Made by a program: the position numbers and the translations under genes. From Cellulomonas cellasea (GTDB lineage: Bacteria; Actinomycetota; Actinomycetes; Actinomycetales; Cellulomonadaceae), in NCBI RefSeq assembly GCF_030372105.1, contig NZ_JAUDBQ010000007.1:1-64000 (forward strand): a stretch of 64,000 nt of DNA. Direction: 5' to 3'. The notes beneath the pieces were generated by a model. That model ran no database searches. It had not been told where the DNA came from and was given only the letters and a program-made list of their open reading frames with translations. Shown piece by piece: positions 41,378-49,980 of the stretch (the stretch's first letter is position 1; the number at the start of each line of letters is the position of its first letter).

Positions 41378-42259
41378 TCAGCCCTGCTGCGGGGTGGTCG
41401 TCGACGCGGCGTTGTCGGTGGGCGCGGCGCCGTCGATGGGCGGGGCGGACGCGGCCGGGACCGCGACGGGCGTCGCGGCCGAGAACACCCGGAACCGGCG
41501 CACGAACGGGAACCGCTGGCGGAACCGGGTCGGCAGCGCCGCCAGGATCGCCGCCACCACCGTGAACGTCACGGCCTTGTCGATCGGGTCGGACAGCAGT
41601 CCCTGCATCGTGGTCGACGCGAGCAGCGAGTTGCCCATCGCGCGGAACGCCCCCACGAGGGCGCCGGTGCCCGCCGCGGTGGCGCCGCCGAACACGAACG
41701 CGGCGATCGGCGCCGAGACGAGCGCCGCCACGACCCCGGTGGCGAGGCCCGCGAGCGGGGCCAGGAAGAACTTGCGGAACACGCCCGTGCGCGCCGCGTA
41801 CCCGGCGAGCACGCCGATCACCACCGACGTCACCGCGAACGGCAGCGCCACCGGGCTGATGGTCATGCCCCAGATCACGTTGGTCAGCGCGCCCGTGGCG
41901 GCGCCAGCGGCAGGCCCGGCGAGCACCGCCACCAGGATCGTGCCGATCGAGTCGAGGTACAGCGGCAGGCCCAGCACCGTGGTGAGCTGCCCGATGACGA
42001 TGTTCACCGCGATGGCCACGGGCACCAGGGTGATGGTGGTGGTGGGCAGCCGGTGGATCGTGCCGACGACGATCAGCAGGGCGCCGATCAGGTAGCCGGC
42101 GATCGCGATGAACGACGACTGCCCGAGCCCGTCCGCGATGTCGGTGGGCTGGAACAGGATCAGGTAGAGGTAGGTCGCCGCGATGACGACGGCCCCCACC
42201 CCCACCAAGACGAGGTTGCGGGTGTCACGCTGCGTTGCGGTGTCGATCTGGCCAGTCAT
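41378..42259 (-). CDS. ECF transporter substrate-binding S component, probable nucleoside-type
   Basis: 293 residues from ATG (complement of 42257-42259), with AAGGAGG eight bases upstream. Several helices; the conserved segment INVIGQ-like VNIVIGQLTTVLGLPLYLDS and GTILVAVLAGPAAGAATGAL TNVIWGM pattern is that of the ECF S-component family often found with nucleoside hydrolases. A 45-residue Pro/Ala/Thr-rich cytoplasmic tail is added at the C-terminus. Dedicated T and ATPase genes follow, so this is a group I ECF transporter. The substrate is inferred from the linked nucleoside hydrolase; riboflavin- or queuosine-type substrates cannot be excluded. Confidence 0.83.
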   Translation of the reverse strand: MTGQIDTATQRDTRNLVLVGVGAVVIAATYLYLILFQPTDIADGLGQSSFIAIAGYLIGALLIVVGTIHRLPTTTITLVPVAIAVNIVIGQLTTVLGLPLYLDSIGTILVAVLAGPAAGAATGALTNVIWGMTISPVALPFAVTSVVIGVLAGYAARTGVFRKFFLAPLAGLATGVVAALVSAPIAAFVFGGATAAGTGALVGAFRAMGNSLLASTTMQGLLSDPIDKAVTFTVVAAILAALPTRFRQRFPFVRRFRVFSAATPVAVPAASAPPIDGAAPTDNAASTTTPQQG

Positions 42260-42317
42260 GAATACCTCCTTGTATCCGCTGGTGGCGAAGATGCCGATGC
42301 GTGCGTGGTGCTGGCAT

Positions 42318-42341
42318 GCGTTGGTGCGTTGGTGCGTTGGT
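42318..42341. repeat. Three tandem 8-bp repeats in the leader of the S-component gene
   Basis: GCGTTGGT is repeated three times in a row, about 60-80 bases upstream of the S-component start. On the transcribed strand it reads ACCAACGC. Copy number could vary by slippage; a regulatory role is possible. Confidence 0.7.
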
Positions 42342-42392
42342 GCGAGCCCGGGGCCGCCCGTGGCAGGGGGTCCGACAGACGGCCCCGGGCGA

Positions 42393-43424
42393 TCAGGGGG
42401 TGAACGCGCGGGCGAAGGAGCCCACGCGCTCGACGAGGTGGTCGAAGAACGCGGCGGGGTCGGTCTCCCACGCGATGGCCGCGTTGTGCTCCCTGCCCCA
42501 CATGCCGCGCCAGTCCGCGACTGTGGTGCCGCGGGTGAGCGTGCCGGAGAGCTCCACGTCCACGGTGGCGGCCCGGGTGGCGGCCATCTCCGGGTGCAGC
42601 GCCAGCGCGGCCGCGAACGGGTCGTGCATATGCGCCAGGAAGCCCTGCCCCTGGTCGCGGTGGAACTCCATGTAGAACCGCACCGCGTCGGACAAGTGCC
42701 GCACCACCGGGTTGGACGCCTGCGAGCGCGTCCCCTCCGGGTCGTCCGGGGAGATCACCTCGGCGGGCGTGGACCCGGCCAGCTCGGCGATCCGCCGGAT
42801 GTGCTCGGGCTTCATCTCGATCTGCTCGGTGAGGTCCAGCGCGCACACCAGCGGGCGGCGCTCCGCGGGCAGCCCGGAGAACGCCTGGAACACGATCGCG
42901 GCGGCGTCGGGGTCCACGGCGATGTTCCACTCGGTGGTGGGCGTGGTGTTGCCCTCGTGGTTGAACGCCCCGCCCATCACCACGAGCCGCTGCAGCAGCC
43001 GGGGCAGCTCCGGCTCGATGCGCAGCGCCAGGGCCAGGTTCGTCAGCGGCCCGGTGACCAGCCCGATCACCTCGCCGGGGTGGGCGCGCACATGCTCGAT
43101 CCACACCTGCGTCGCATGCCGCTCGGAGAGGGCGCGCGTCGGCGCGGGCAGCGTGGCCCAGCCGATGCCCTGGTCGCCGTGCGTCTCCTCGGTGGTCATG
43201 AGCGGCGCGATCACGGGCACCTCGGAGCCGAGCGCCACCTCGATCTGCGGGGCGCCACACAGCTCCAGCCAGGCGAGGTTGTTGATCGCGACCTGACGGG
43301 CGGGCACGTTCCCCGCCGTGCAGGTGATCGCGAGGATCTCGGCCTCGGGGCTGGCGAGCAGGTACAGCAGGGCGAGCGAGTCGTCGATGCCGGTGTCGAC
43401 GTCGAGGATCAACTTCTGGGTCAT
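42393..43424 (-). CDS. Inosine-uridine-preferring nucleoside hydrolase
   Basis: 343 residues from ATG (complement of 43422-43424) with GGAGG upstream. The Asp cluster DVDTGIDDS (residues about 8-16) is the calcium- and ribose-binding motif of nucleoside hydrolases. VTGPLTNLALAL, GGAFNHEGNTTP and EWNIAVDPDAA follow in order, and a C-terminal HDPFAAAL supplies the catalytic-site His region. It splits nucleosides into base and ribose. It lies between the LacI gene and the ECF importer on the same strand. Confidence 0.93.
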   Translation of the reverse strand: MTQKLILDVDTGIDDSLALLYLLASPEAEILAITCTAGNVPARQVAINNLAWLELCGAPQIEVALGSEVPVIAPLMTTEETHGDQGIGWATLPAPTRALSERHATQVWIEHVRAHPGEVIGLVTGPLTNLALALRIEPELPRLLQRLVVMGGAFNHEGNTTPTTEWNIAVDPDAAAIVFQAFSGLPAERRPLVCALDLTEQIEMKPEHIRRIAELAGSTPAEVISPDDPEGTRSQASNPVVRHLSDAVRFYMEFHRDQGQGFLAHMHDPFAAALALHPEMAATRAATVDVELSGTLTRGTTVADWRGMWGREHNAAIAWETDPAAFFDHLVERVGSFARAFTP

Positions 43425-43615
43425 GGGGTGCCTCCAACGGTGCGAAACGGTGGGGCCGGAGCGTTCGGGACCCTCGCCCCGCCGGGTGGGCGGTCCAGGT
43501 CAGCGGGGACGTGCCGGGTCGCCTGCGGCGCGGGTCGCGTGCCGGGGCGGTGCGGGCCGGAGCCCGGGGATGTCGGGGGTGTGGGGGGCGGGGCGCAGGC
43601 GGGGCTGCACACCCA

Positions 43616-44638
43616 TCAGGGCGCGGTGGGCCCGTCCGGGCAGCCGCAGGACGCGCGCAGTGCCAGCGTGTGGCCGGTGGTGACGCGCGCGGTGACGTGC
43701 GGCCGGGCGAGCAGCAGGCGCACAGCGTGCTCGGCGATCTCGGCGAGGGGCTGCACCACGCTCGACAGGGACGGGATCGCGAACGCGGCGTCCTGCGAGC
43801 CGTCGAAGGTGATGACGCCCAGGTCCTGCGGCACGCGCACGCCCAGGTCGTGGGCGGCGCGCAGGAGGCCCACGGCCTGCTGGTCATTGGAGGCGAACAT
43901 CGCGTCGGGCCGGTCGGGGCCGGTGAGCAGCCGGCGCCCGGCCTCCAGCCCGCCGGCGCGGGAGAACGGCGCCTCGACGAGCGGGCCGCGCTCCAGGCCG
44001 GCGGCGGCCAGCGCGGACTCCCATCCGGCGGCGCGGTCCTGGGAGGTGGGGAGCGCGGCCGGGCCGGCGATGAAGCCGATGCGGCGGCGGCCGTGCTCGA
44101 TCAAGTGCTCGGTGGCCGCCCGGGCGCCGCCGATGTTGTCGGGCACCACGGAGGAGGTCAGCGCGCTGGGCGCGATGCGGTCGAGCAGCACCACTGGCGT
44201 CCCGCCCGCGATGGCGCCGCTCAGGTCCGGGTCGGCGTCGACGCTGGCGAGCATGATCCCGTCGACCCGGCGCTCCATCAGCGCGTTCATGAGCTCGCGC
44301 TCGCGCACGGGGTCGTCGGCGCTGTCCGCGAGCAGGATGAGGTGGCCCGAGGCGTACACGTGCTCCTCGACCTGGTGCGCGAGCTCCGCGAAGAACCGGT
44401 TGGACACGTCGGGGACCAGCAGCCCGAAGGTGTGCGTGAAGCCGCCAGCGAGCGCCCGGGCGACGACGTCGGGCCGGTACCCGGTGAGCTCGATGGCCTC
44501 GAGCACGCGAGTCCGGGTGGCCGCCGAGACGGGCCGCGGGCCGTTGTTGACGACGTAGCTGACCACGGCCACCGAGGTGCCCGCCGCCGCTGCGACGTCG
44601 GCGCGTGTCACGCGCCCGCTCGATTGAGCCACACCCAT
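43616..44638 (-). CDS. LacI-family transcriptional regulator
   Basis: 340 residues from ATG (complement of 44636-44638). N-terminal HTH and hinge: VTRADVAAAAGTSVAVVSYV, then NNGPRPVSAATRTRVLEAIE. The rest is a periplasmic-binding-protein-like effector domain (GLLVPDVSNRFFAELAHQVE, GVITFDGSQDAAFAIPSLSS). First gene of the nucleoside hydrolase/ECF set, all co-directional. A palindrome with a central CG lies at its own promoter, so autoregulation of the operon is likely. The inducer is unknown; nucleoside, base or ribose is expected. Confidence 0.92.
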   Translation of the reverse strand: MGVAQSSGRVTRADVAAAAGTSVAVVSYVVNNGPRPVSAATRTRVLEAIELTGYRPDVVARALAGGFTHTFGLLVPDVSNRFFAELAHQVEEHVYASGHLILLADSADDPVRERELMNALMERRVDGIMLASVDADPDLSGAIAGGTPVVLLDRIAPSALTSSVVPDNIGGARAATEHLIEHGRRRIGFIAGPAALPTSQDRAAGWESALAAAGLERGPLVEAPFSRAGGLEAGRRLLTGPDRPDAMFASNDQQAVGLLRAAHDLGVRVPQDLGVITFDGSQDAAFAIPSLSSVVQPLAEIAEHAVRLLLARPHVTARVTTGHTLALRASCGCPDGPTAP

Positions 44639-44705
44639 GTCTGCTTGCCCCAGTCGCCGTTGACCCGGACCGCGTGCCGCACCAGGACGGTGCTCCGCAC
44701 GGTTG

Positions 44706-44748
44706 TCTATGCGCGTAGAACGTAGCCAGGGACCGCAGGCGTGTACAA
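44706..44748 (-). promoter_or_regulatory. lacI promoter with LacI-type operator
   Basis: On the minus strand: -35 TTGTAC (complement of 44743-44748), 18-base spacer, -10 TACGTT (complement of 44719-44724). Directly after the -10 lies the near-palindrome TCTATGCGCGTAGA (44706-44719), one mismatched pair, with CG at its centre as in LacI-family operators. Binding there would block initiation. No second copy was found before the nucleoside hydrolase or S-component genes. Confidence 0.6.
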
Positions 44749-44782
44749 CCCCCGTCCGGGTGACCTGCCACCCGGACGGGGG
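44749..44782. terminator. Terminator of topA
   Basis: A perfect 14-bp stem CCCCCGTCCGGGTG (44749-44762) and CACCCGGACGGGGG (44769-44782) with a 6-base loop, four bases beyond the topA stop. It abuts the -35 of the lacI promoter. Confidence 0.8.
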
Positions 44783-44786
44783 AACC

Positions 44787-47600
44787 TCACGCCTTCGAGG
44801 AGGACGCCTTCTTCGCGGGCGCCTTCTTCGCCGGGGCCTTGCGGGCGGCGGGCTTGCGGGCCGGCTTCTTGGCCGGGCCCTTCGCGCGCTTCTCCGCGAG
44901 CAGCTCGGCCGCGCGCTCGAGCGTGATGGTCTCCACCGCGTCCTCCTTGCGGAGCGTGGCGTTGAACTCGCCGTCGGTGACGTAGGGGCCGAACCGGCCG
45001 TCCTTCACCACCACGGGCTTCTTCGAGGCCGGGTCCTCGCCCAGCTCGCGCAGCGGCGCCGTCGCGCTGGCGCCACGCCCCCGCTTGGGCTGCGCGTAGA
45101 TCGCCAGCGCCTCCTCGAGGGTGATGTCGAACATCGCCTCCTCGGTGGGCAGCGTCCGCGAGTCCGTGCCCTTCTTCAGGTACGGGCCGTAGCGGCCGTT
45201 CTGCGCGGTGATCTCCTCGCCGGACTCGGGGTCCTTGCCGACCACGCGCGGCAGCGACAGCAGCTTGAGCGCGTCATCCAGCGTGAGCGTCGCGAGCTGC
45301 ATCGACTTGAGCAGCGACGCGGTGCGGGGCTTCGGCGCGGCGGCCAGCGCCCGCTTCTTCGCCGCGGCGGACAGGCCCTCGTCGAGCTCGGGCTCGGGCA
45401 GCAGCTCGGTCACGTACGGGCCGAACCGGCCCTTCTTCGCGACGATGGTGGTGCCCGTCACCGGGTCCTCGCCCAGGACGATGTCGCCCTCGGGCTGGGT
45501 CTCGATCAGCTCATGCGCCTTGGCGACCGTGAGCTCGTCGGGGGCCAGGTCGTCGGGCACCGACGCGCGCTTGGGCTCCCCGCCCTCGGCCGTCGCCGTG
45601 GAGTCCTCCAGGTACGGGCCGTAGCGCCCGACGCGGAGCGTGATCCCGTCGCCGATCTCGATCGAGTTGACCTCGCGGGCGTCGATGTCGCCGAGGTTCG
45701 CGACCAGGCCGTGCAGGCCCCCCACGTCCTCGCCCACAGCCGTCACGACACCGGCCTGCGGGCCGCCGTCACCGAAGTAGAACTTGGTCAGCCACGCCAC
45801 CCGGTCCTTGCTACCGGCCGCGATCGCGTCGAGGTCCTCCTCCATGCCGGCCGTGAAGTCGTAGTCGACGAGCCGGTCGAAGTTCTCCTCCAACAGCCGG
45901 GTCACGGCGAACGCGAGCCAGCTCGGCACCAGGGCCTGCCCGCGGCTGGTCACATACCCGCGGTCCTGGATCACAGAGATGGTGGCCGCGTACGTCGAGG
46001 GACGGCCGATGCCGCGCTCCTCGAGCGCCTTGACCAGGCTCGCCTCCGTGAAGCGCGGCGGCGGGGAGGTGCGGTGGCCGGCGGCCTCGAGCTCGCTCGC
46101 GGTGAGCTCGTCGCCCTCCGCCATCTGCGGCAGCCGCGCGTCGGCCTCGCCCTTGCGGGCGGCGCCCTCGGCGTCGTCGTACCGGTCGGTGTCGCGGCCC
46201 TCCTCGTACGCGGCCATGAAGCCACGGAACGTGATGACAGTGCCCGACGCCCCGAACACCGCCTCGACATCGCGCCCCGCGAAGCCCTCCGCCGGCACGT
46301 CAGCCGGGATCGAGGCCGTCGCGGCCAGGCGCACGGAGGCCGTCGAGCCGCGCGCGTCGCCCATCTGCGAGGCGACGGTGCGCTTCCAGATCAGCTCGTA
46401 CAGGCGGAACTGGTCGCCGGAGAGCTCATGCGCCACCTGGGCGGGCGTGCGGAAGTGGTCGCCGGCGGGGCGGATGGCCTCGTGGGCCTCCTGCGCGCCC
46501 TTGCTCTTCGACGTGTAGACGCGCGGCGCGTCCGGCACGTACTCCGCGCCGTACAACTCGGCGGCCTGCCGGCGCGCGGCGTCGATCGCCTGCGTCGACA
46601 GCGCGGGCGAGTCGGTGCGCATATAGGTGATGTAGCCGTTCTCGTACAGCGACTGCGCGGTGCGCATCGCCTGCCGCGACCCCATGCGGAGCTTGCGGCC
46701 CGCCTCCTGCTGCAGGGTCGACGTCGTGAACGGCGCGGCCGGGCGGCGGGTGTACGGCTTGGTCTCGAGGCTGCGCACGGTGAACTGGGCGTCCGCCAGG
46801 CCGGTGGCCAGCGCGGTGGCGAGGGCCTCCCCGAGCTGCACGGTCCCGTCCTGGCCGCTGGCCTTCAGGGCGCCGCGGTCGTCGAAGTCCCGCCCGGACG
46901 CAACCCGGCGCCCGTCCACCTGCATGAGGCGCGCGCCGAAGTCGGGCTCGGCGGCGTCAGCGACGGCGAAGGTGCCGGTGACGTCCCAGTACTCGGCGGG
47001 GACGAACGCCATCCGCTCCCGCTCGCGCTCCACCACGAGCCGCGTCGCGACGGACTGCACGCGGCCCGCGGACAGGCCCTGGCGGACCTTGCGCCACAGC
47101 ACCGGCGAGATCTCGTAGCCATACAGCCGGTCGAGGATGCGCCGGGTCTCCTGCGCGTCGACCAGGCGCTCGTCGAGCTCGCGGGTGTTCTCCAGCGCGC
47201 GCTCGATGGCCTCCCGGGTGATCTCGTGGAAGACCATCCGCTTGACCGGGACCTTCGGCTTGAGCTCCTGCAGCAGGTGCCAGGCGATGGCCTCGCCCTC
47301 GCGGTCCTCATCAGTGGCCAGGTAGAGCTCGTCGGCGTCCTTGAGCAGCCGCTTCAGCTCCGCGACCTTCTTCTTCTTGTCCTGGTCGACGACGTAGTAC
47401 GGCTCGAAGCCGTTGTCCACGTCGACGGCGAACTTGCCGAAGGGCCCCTTCTTCATGTCGGCGGGCAGCTCGCTGGGCTGCGGGAGGTCACGGATGTGAC
47501 CCACGCTCGCCTCCACCTCGTACTCGGAGCCGAGGTAGCCGGCGATCGTGCGTGCCTTGGCGGGCGACTCCACGATGACGAGCTTGCGACCTGCGGACAT
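44787..47600 (-). CDS. topA: DNA topoisomerase I
   Basis: 937 residues from ATG (complement of 47598-47600). The TOPRIM domain starts KLVIVESPAKARTIAGYLG and includes TDEDREGEAIAWHL. The catalytic Tyr326 lies in YITYMRTDS. C-terminal repeats of the actinobacterial type (RFGPYVTE, GRYGPYLKKG, DGRFGPYVTDG) replace zinc fingers, and the last 45 residues are a Lys/Ala/Pro-rich tail. It relaxes negative supercoils and is essential in actinobacteria. The + strand frame opposite it is an artefact of GC-rich codons. Confidence 0.97.
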   Translation of the reverse strand: MSAGRKLVIVESPAKARTIAGYLGSEYEVEASVGHIRDLPQPSELPADMKKGPFGKFAVDVDNGFEPYYVVDQDKKKKVAELKRLLKDADELYLATDEDREGEAIAWHLLQELKPKVPVKRMVFHEITREAIERALENTRELDERLVDAQETRRILDRLYGYEISPVLWRKVRQGLSAGRVQSVATRLVVERERERMAFVPAEYWDVTGTFAVADAAEPDFGARLMQVDGRRVASGRDFDDRGALKASGQDGTVQLGEALATALATGLADAQFTVRSLETKPYTRRPAAPFTTSTLQQEAGRKLRMGSRQAMRTAQSLYENGYITYMRTDSPALSTQAIDAARRQAAELYGAEYVPDAPRVYTSKSKGAQEAHEAIRPAGDHFRTPAQVAHELSGDQFRLYELIWKRTVASQMGDARGSTASVRLAATASIPADVPAEGFAGRDVEAVFGASGTVITFRGFMAAYEEGRDTDRYDDAEGAARKGEADARLPQMAEGDELTASELEAAGHRTSPPPRFTEASLVKALEERGIGRPSTYAATISVIQDRGYVTSRGQALVPSWLAFAVTRLLEENFDRLVDYDFTAGMEEDLDAIAAGSKDRVAWLTKFYFGDGGPQAGVVTAVGEDVGGLHGLVANLGDIDAREVNSIEIGDGITLRVGRYGPYLEDSTATAEGGEPKRASVPDDLAPDELTVAKAHELIETQPEGDIVLGEDPVTGTTIVAKKGRFGPYVTELLPEPELDEGLSAAAKKRALAAAPKPRTASLLKSMQLATLTLDDALKLLSLPRVVGKDPESGEEITAQNGRYGPYLKKGTDSRTLPTEEAMFDITLEEALAIYAQPKRGRGASATAPLRELGEDPASKKPVVVKDGRFGPYVTDGEFNATLRKEDAVETITLERAAELLAEKRAKGPAKKPARKPAARKAPAKKAPAKKASSSKA

Positions 47601-47715
47601 ACGTTCCTGCTTCCTCGAAGTTCTGGGATTCGGGGGATGCCGAAGCTGGCCCCCGTGCGCGGAGGCACCCGGCCGCCCCGTGGGGCCAGCGGTGCGCTTC
47701 CGTCGTTCGGGCACT

Positions 47716-48675
47716 CTACGACGTCTCGTCAAGCGCCCCTGCCGGGGCCGCCGCCTGACGGCCGGGCTCCGTCGACGCCCGGGTGAGCGCGAGCAGCAAC
47801 GCGAACGCCAGGCAGGAGGCCGCCACCACGCCGGCGGCGCCGCCCAGGTAGGCGGTGAGCATCTCCGCCTGGGAGTCCAGCGCGACCCGGTGCATCCACG
47901 TGGCCTGCAACGCGACGAGCGCCACAGCGCCGGAGCCGACGCCGATCAGCACCAGCCCCAGCGTCACGCGCCGAGACCACCGCCGCTCCTGCGGGCCCGG
48001 GGGCGGCGCCGCGACGTCGTGGGCGCTGGGCATCAGCGCCACCACAGCACAGGAGATCGCCGTCCAGCCTGTGACCACCAGCACCGCGGCGATCACGTCG
48101 GAGGGCCGATGCCACTGCCCGACGAGCGTCGAGACGCCGGTGGCCGCCGTGTACCCGGCGCCGACCACCGCCGCCCAGGGCCGTATCCGCCGGGGCACCA
48201 CGAGCAGCAGCACCGCCGAGATCGACGCGGCGGCGGTGGTGTGCCCGCTGGGCAGCGTGTTGCCCCACACGCCCTCGACGCCCAGGTCGGGGCGGTCCAG
48301 CAGCACGAGCTTGGTCACCCGGGTCGTGACGTTCGCGCCGATCATCAGCACCGCGGCCTGCACCGCGAGCGACCACCGGCGGCGCACCAGCGCGATCAGC
48401 ACCGCCGCGATCAGCACGGCGGCGATGGCGCCGACGGACACCACGTCCAGCACCCGCTCGGCCACGCGCCAGAGCTGCCCCTGGCCGTTCTGGGCGCCTT
48501 GCAGGGCAGCCCACTCGACCTGTTGGCCCGCCCACGTGTCCACGAAGAGCCGCCAGCACAGCCACACGCCCACGGCTGACAGGACGGCGACGACCAGCCC
48601 CGTGGCCCCTGCCCCCCGGGACCTCGCGGGACGAGCGGTTTGCGGGAGCGCACGGGAAGGGCTCGCGTTCGTCAC
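47716..48675 (-). CDS. PAP2-family membrane phosphatase
   Basis: 319 residues from GTG (complement of 48673-48675), GTGA overlap with the STAS-like gene. Six or more transmembrane helices. The PAP2 motifs are KLVLLDRPDLG (KxxxxxxRP), NTLPSGHTTAA (PSGH) and VGQWHRPSDVIAA (SRxxxxxHxxxD type). An additional helix pair and charged region lie beyond residue 230. It probably dephosphorylates a lipid phosphate such as undecaprenyl pyrophosphate or phosphatidic acid. Confidence 0.87.
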   Translation of the reverse strand: MTNASPSRALPQTARPARSRGAGATGLVVAVLSAVGVWLCWRLFVDTWAGQQVEWAALQGAQNGQGQLWRVAERVLDVVSVGAIAAVLIAAVLIALVRRRWSLAVQAAVLMIGANVTTRVTKLVLLDRPDLGVEGVWGNTLPSGHTTAAASISAVLLLVVPRRIRPWAAVVGAGYTAATGVSTLVGQWHRPSDVIAAVLVVTGWTAISCAVVALMPSAHDVAAPPPGPQERRWSRRVTLGLVLIGVGSGAVALVALQATWMHRVALDSQAEMLTAYLGGAAGVVAASCLAFALLLALTRASTEPGRQAAAPAGALDETS

Positions 48676-49064
48676 CCGTCCACGGTAGGTGACGACACGG
48701 GGCCATGTGCACCGGCCAGGGCGCCATCGGCCGGCGCGAGCAGCACCGCGTGCTCGCCTGCGGAGGCCAGCGACGCGCGCGACTCGTCGTCGGCGTTGAC
48801 GCACAGCAGGCAGCCGCCCCGCGCCTCGAGGGCCTCGGCCGCCGCGTCGACCACCGCCGCCGAGAACCCTCCGCGCAGCCGCGCGGCCTCCAGGTCGAGC
48901 ACCACGACGGAGGCGCTCATCGACAGCGCGCCCAGCAGTATCGCGAGCCGGTCGGCGTCCACCTGGCCGAGCTCCCCCGCGGGCCGCACGGTCGCGGTGA
49001 TCCAGCCGCCGGCGCCTCCCGACGGGCTGATCGCGGTCCTGGCCATCTGTGTCTGTGCAGTCAT
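48672..49064 (-). CDS. STAS-like (anti-sigma factor antagonist-like) protein
   Basis: 130 residues from ATG (complement of 49062-49064), GGGAG upstream. The sequence ITATVRPAGELGQVDADRLA, then SASVVVLDLEAARLRGGFSA, follows the STAS fold; the usual phosphorylatable Ser region (D-x-S-G) reads ARLRGGFS, so the classical site is altered. The C-terminus resembles a NTP-binding-poor extension. It overlaps the PAP2 gene start. Match to STAS is by pattern only. Confidence 0.6.
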   Translation of the reverse strand: MTAQTQMARTAISPSGGAGGWITATVRPAGELGQVDADRLAILLGALSMSASVVVLDLEAARLRGGFSAAVVDAAAEALEARGGCLLCVNADDESRASLASAGEHAVLLAPADGALAGAHGPVSSPTVDG

Positions 49065-49233
49065 CTCGGCTCCCTCTCGTCGGCCTGTCGCGTGTTCGCG
49101 CTTGCCGCCGACCCTGGCGCGCGGTGCTGTGCCCACGCTGGGAGCAGCCGCGGGATCCCCTGGGAGCAGAAGCCACAGCAGGCCCACAGGAACTGATCAG
49201 ACCGAGCACAGGCAGTGCGCGCACCATGGGGTC

Positions 49234-49980
49234 ATGAGCACCCCGGGGACCCGTGACACGTTGACCCGCCGCGATGGCGCCCCCATCCGCGCGCTCGTGG
49301 TGGATGACGAGGCGACGCTCGCCGAGCTGCTGTCCACGGCGCTGCGCTACGAGGGCTGGCAGGTGGAGCATGCCCTCACCGGGAACGCGGCGCTGAGGCT
49401 CGCGAAGTCCTTCGACCCGGACGTGATCCTGCTGGACGTCATGCTCCCCGACATGTCGGGGCTCGACGTGCTGCGGCGGATCCGCGCCCGGGACCCGCTG
49501 GTGCCCGTGCTCTTCCTCACCGCGAAGGACGCCGTCGAGGATCGCATCGCCGGCCTCACGGCGGGCGGCGACGACTACGTGACGAAGCCGTTCAGCCTGG
49601 AGGAGGTCGTCGCGCGGCTGCGCGCCCTGCTGCGGCGGGTCGGCGCGGTCAGCGAGCGCGAGGAGGCCACCTTGACTGTCGGCGACCTGCGCATGGACGA
49701 GGACAGCCATGAGGTGTGGCGCGGCGAGGACGAGATCCGGCTGACCGCCACCGAGTTCGAGCTGCTGCGGTACTTCATGCGCAACCCGCGGCGCGTGCTG
49801 TCCAAGGCGCAGATCCTCGACCGGGTGTGGCAGTACGACTTCGGCGGCCAGGCGAACATCGTCGAGCTGTACGTCTCCTACCTGCGTCGCAAGATCGACG
49901 CGGGGCGCGCCCCGATGATCCACACGCTGCGGGGCGTCGGCTATGTGCTCAAGCCCGCCGAGGGCGCGGAGGCGCCGTGA
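49234..49980 (+). CDS. OmpR/PhoB-family response regulator
   Basis: 248 residues from ATG 49234. Receiver domain with VVDDEATLAELLSTAL, phosphoacceptor Asp in VILLDVMLPDMSG, conserved Thr in FLTAKD and Lys in VTKPFSLEE. The C-terminal winged helix (DEIRLTATEFELLRYFMRNP, VSYLRRKIDAG, HTLRGVGYVLK) is typical. It is followed in a GTGA overlap by its kinase. Resembles the TrcR type of actinobacteria. Confidence 0.94.
   Translation: MSTPGTRDTLTRRDGAPIRALVVDDEATLAELLSTALRYEGWQVEHALTGNAALRLAKSFDPDVILLDVMLPDMSGLDVLRRIRARDPLVPVLFLTAKDAVEDRIAGLTAGGDDYVTKPFSLEEVVARLRALLRRVGAVSEREEATLTVGDLRMDEDSHEVWRGEDEIRLTATEFELLRYFMRNPRRVLSKAQILDRVWQYDFGGQANIVELYVSYLRRKIDAGRAPMIHTLRGVGYVLKPAEGAEAP

Noticed and set aside
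44703..47786. 1027-codon open frame on the + strand opposite topA
   Set aside because: Mirror frame of a high-GC gene. Its translation is Arg/Leu/Val/Gly-rich with no domain, and topA is certain on the other strand.
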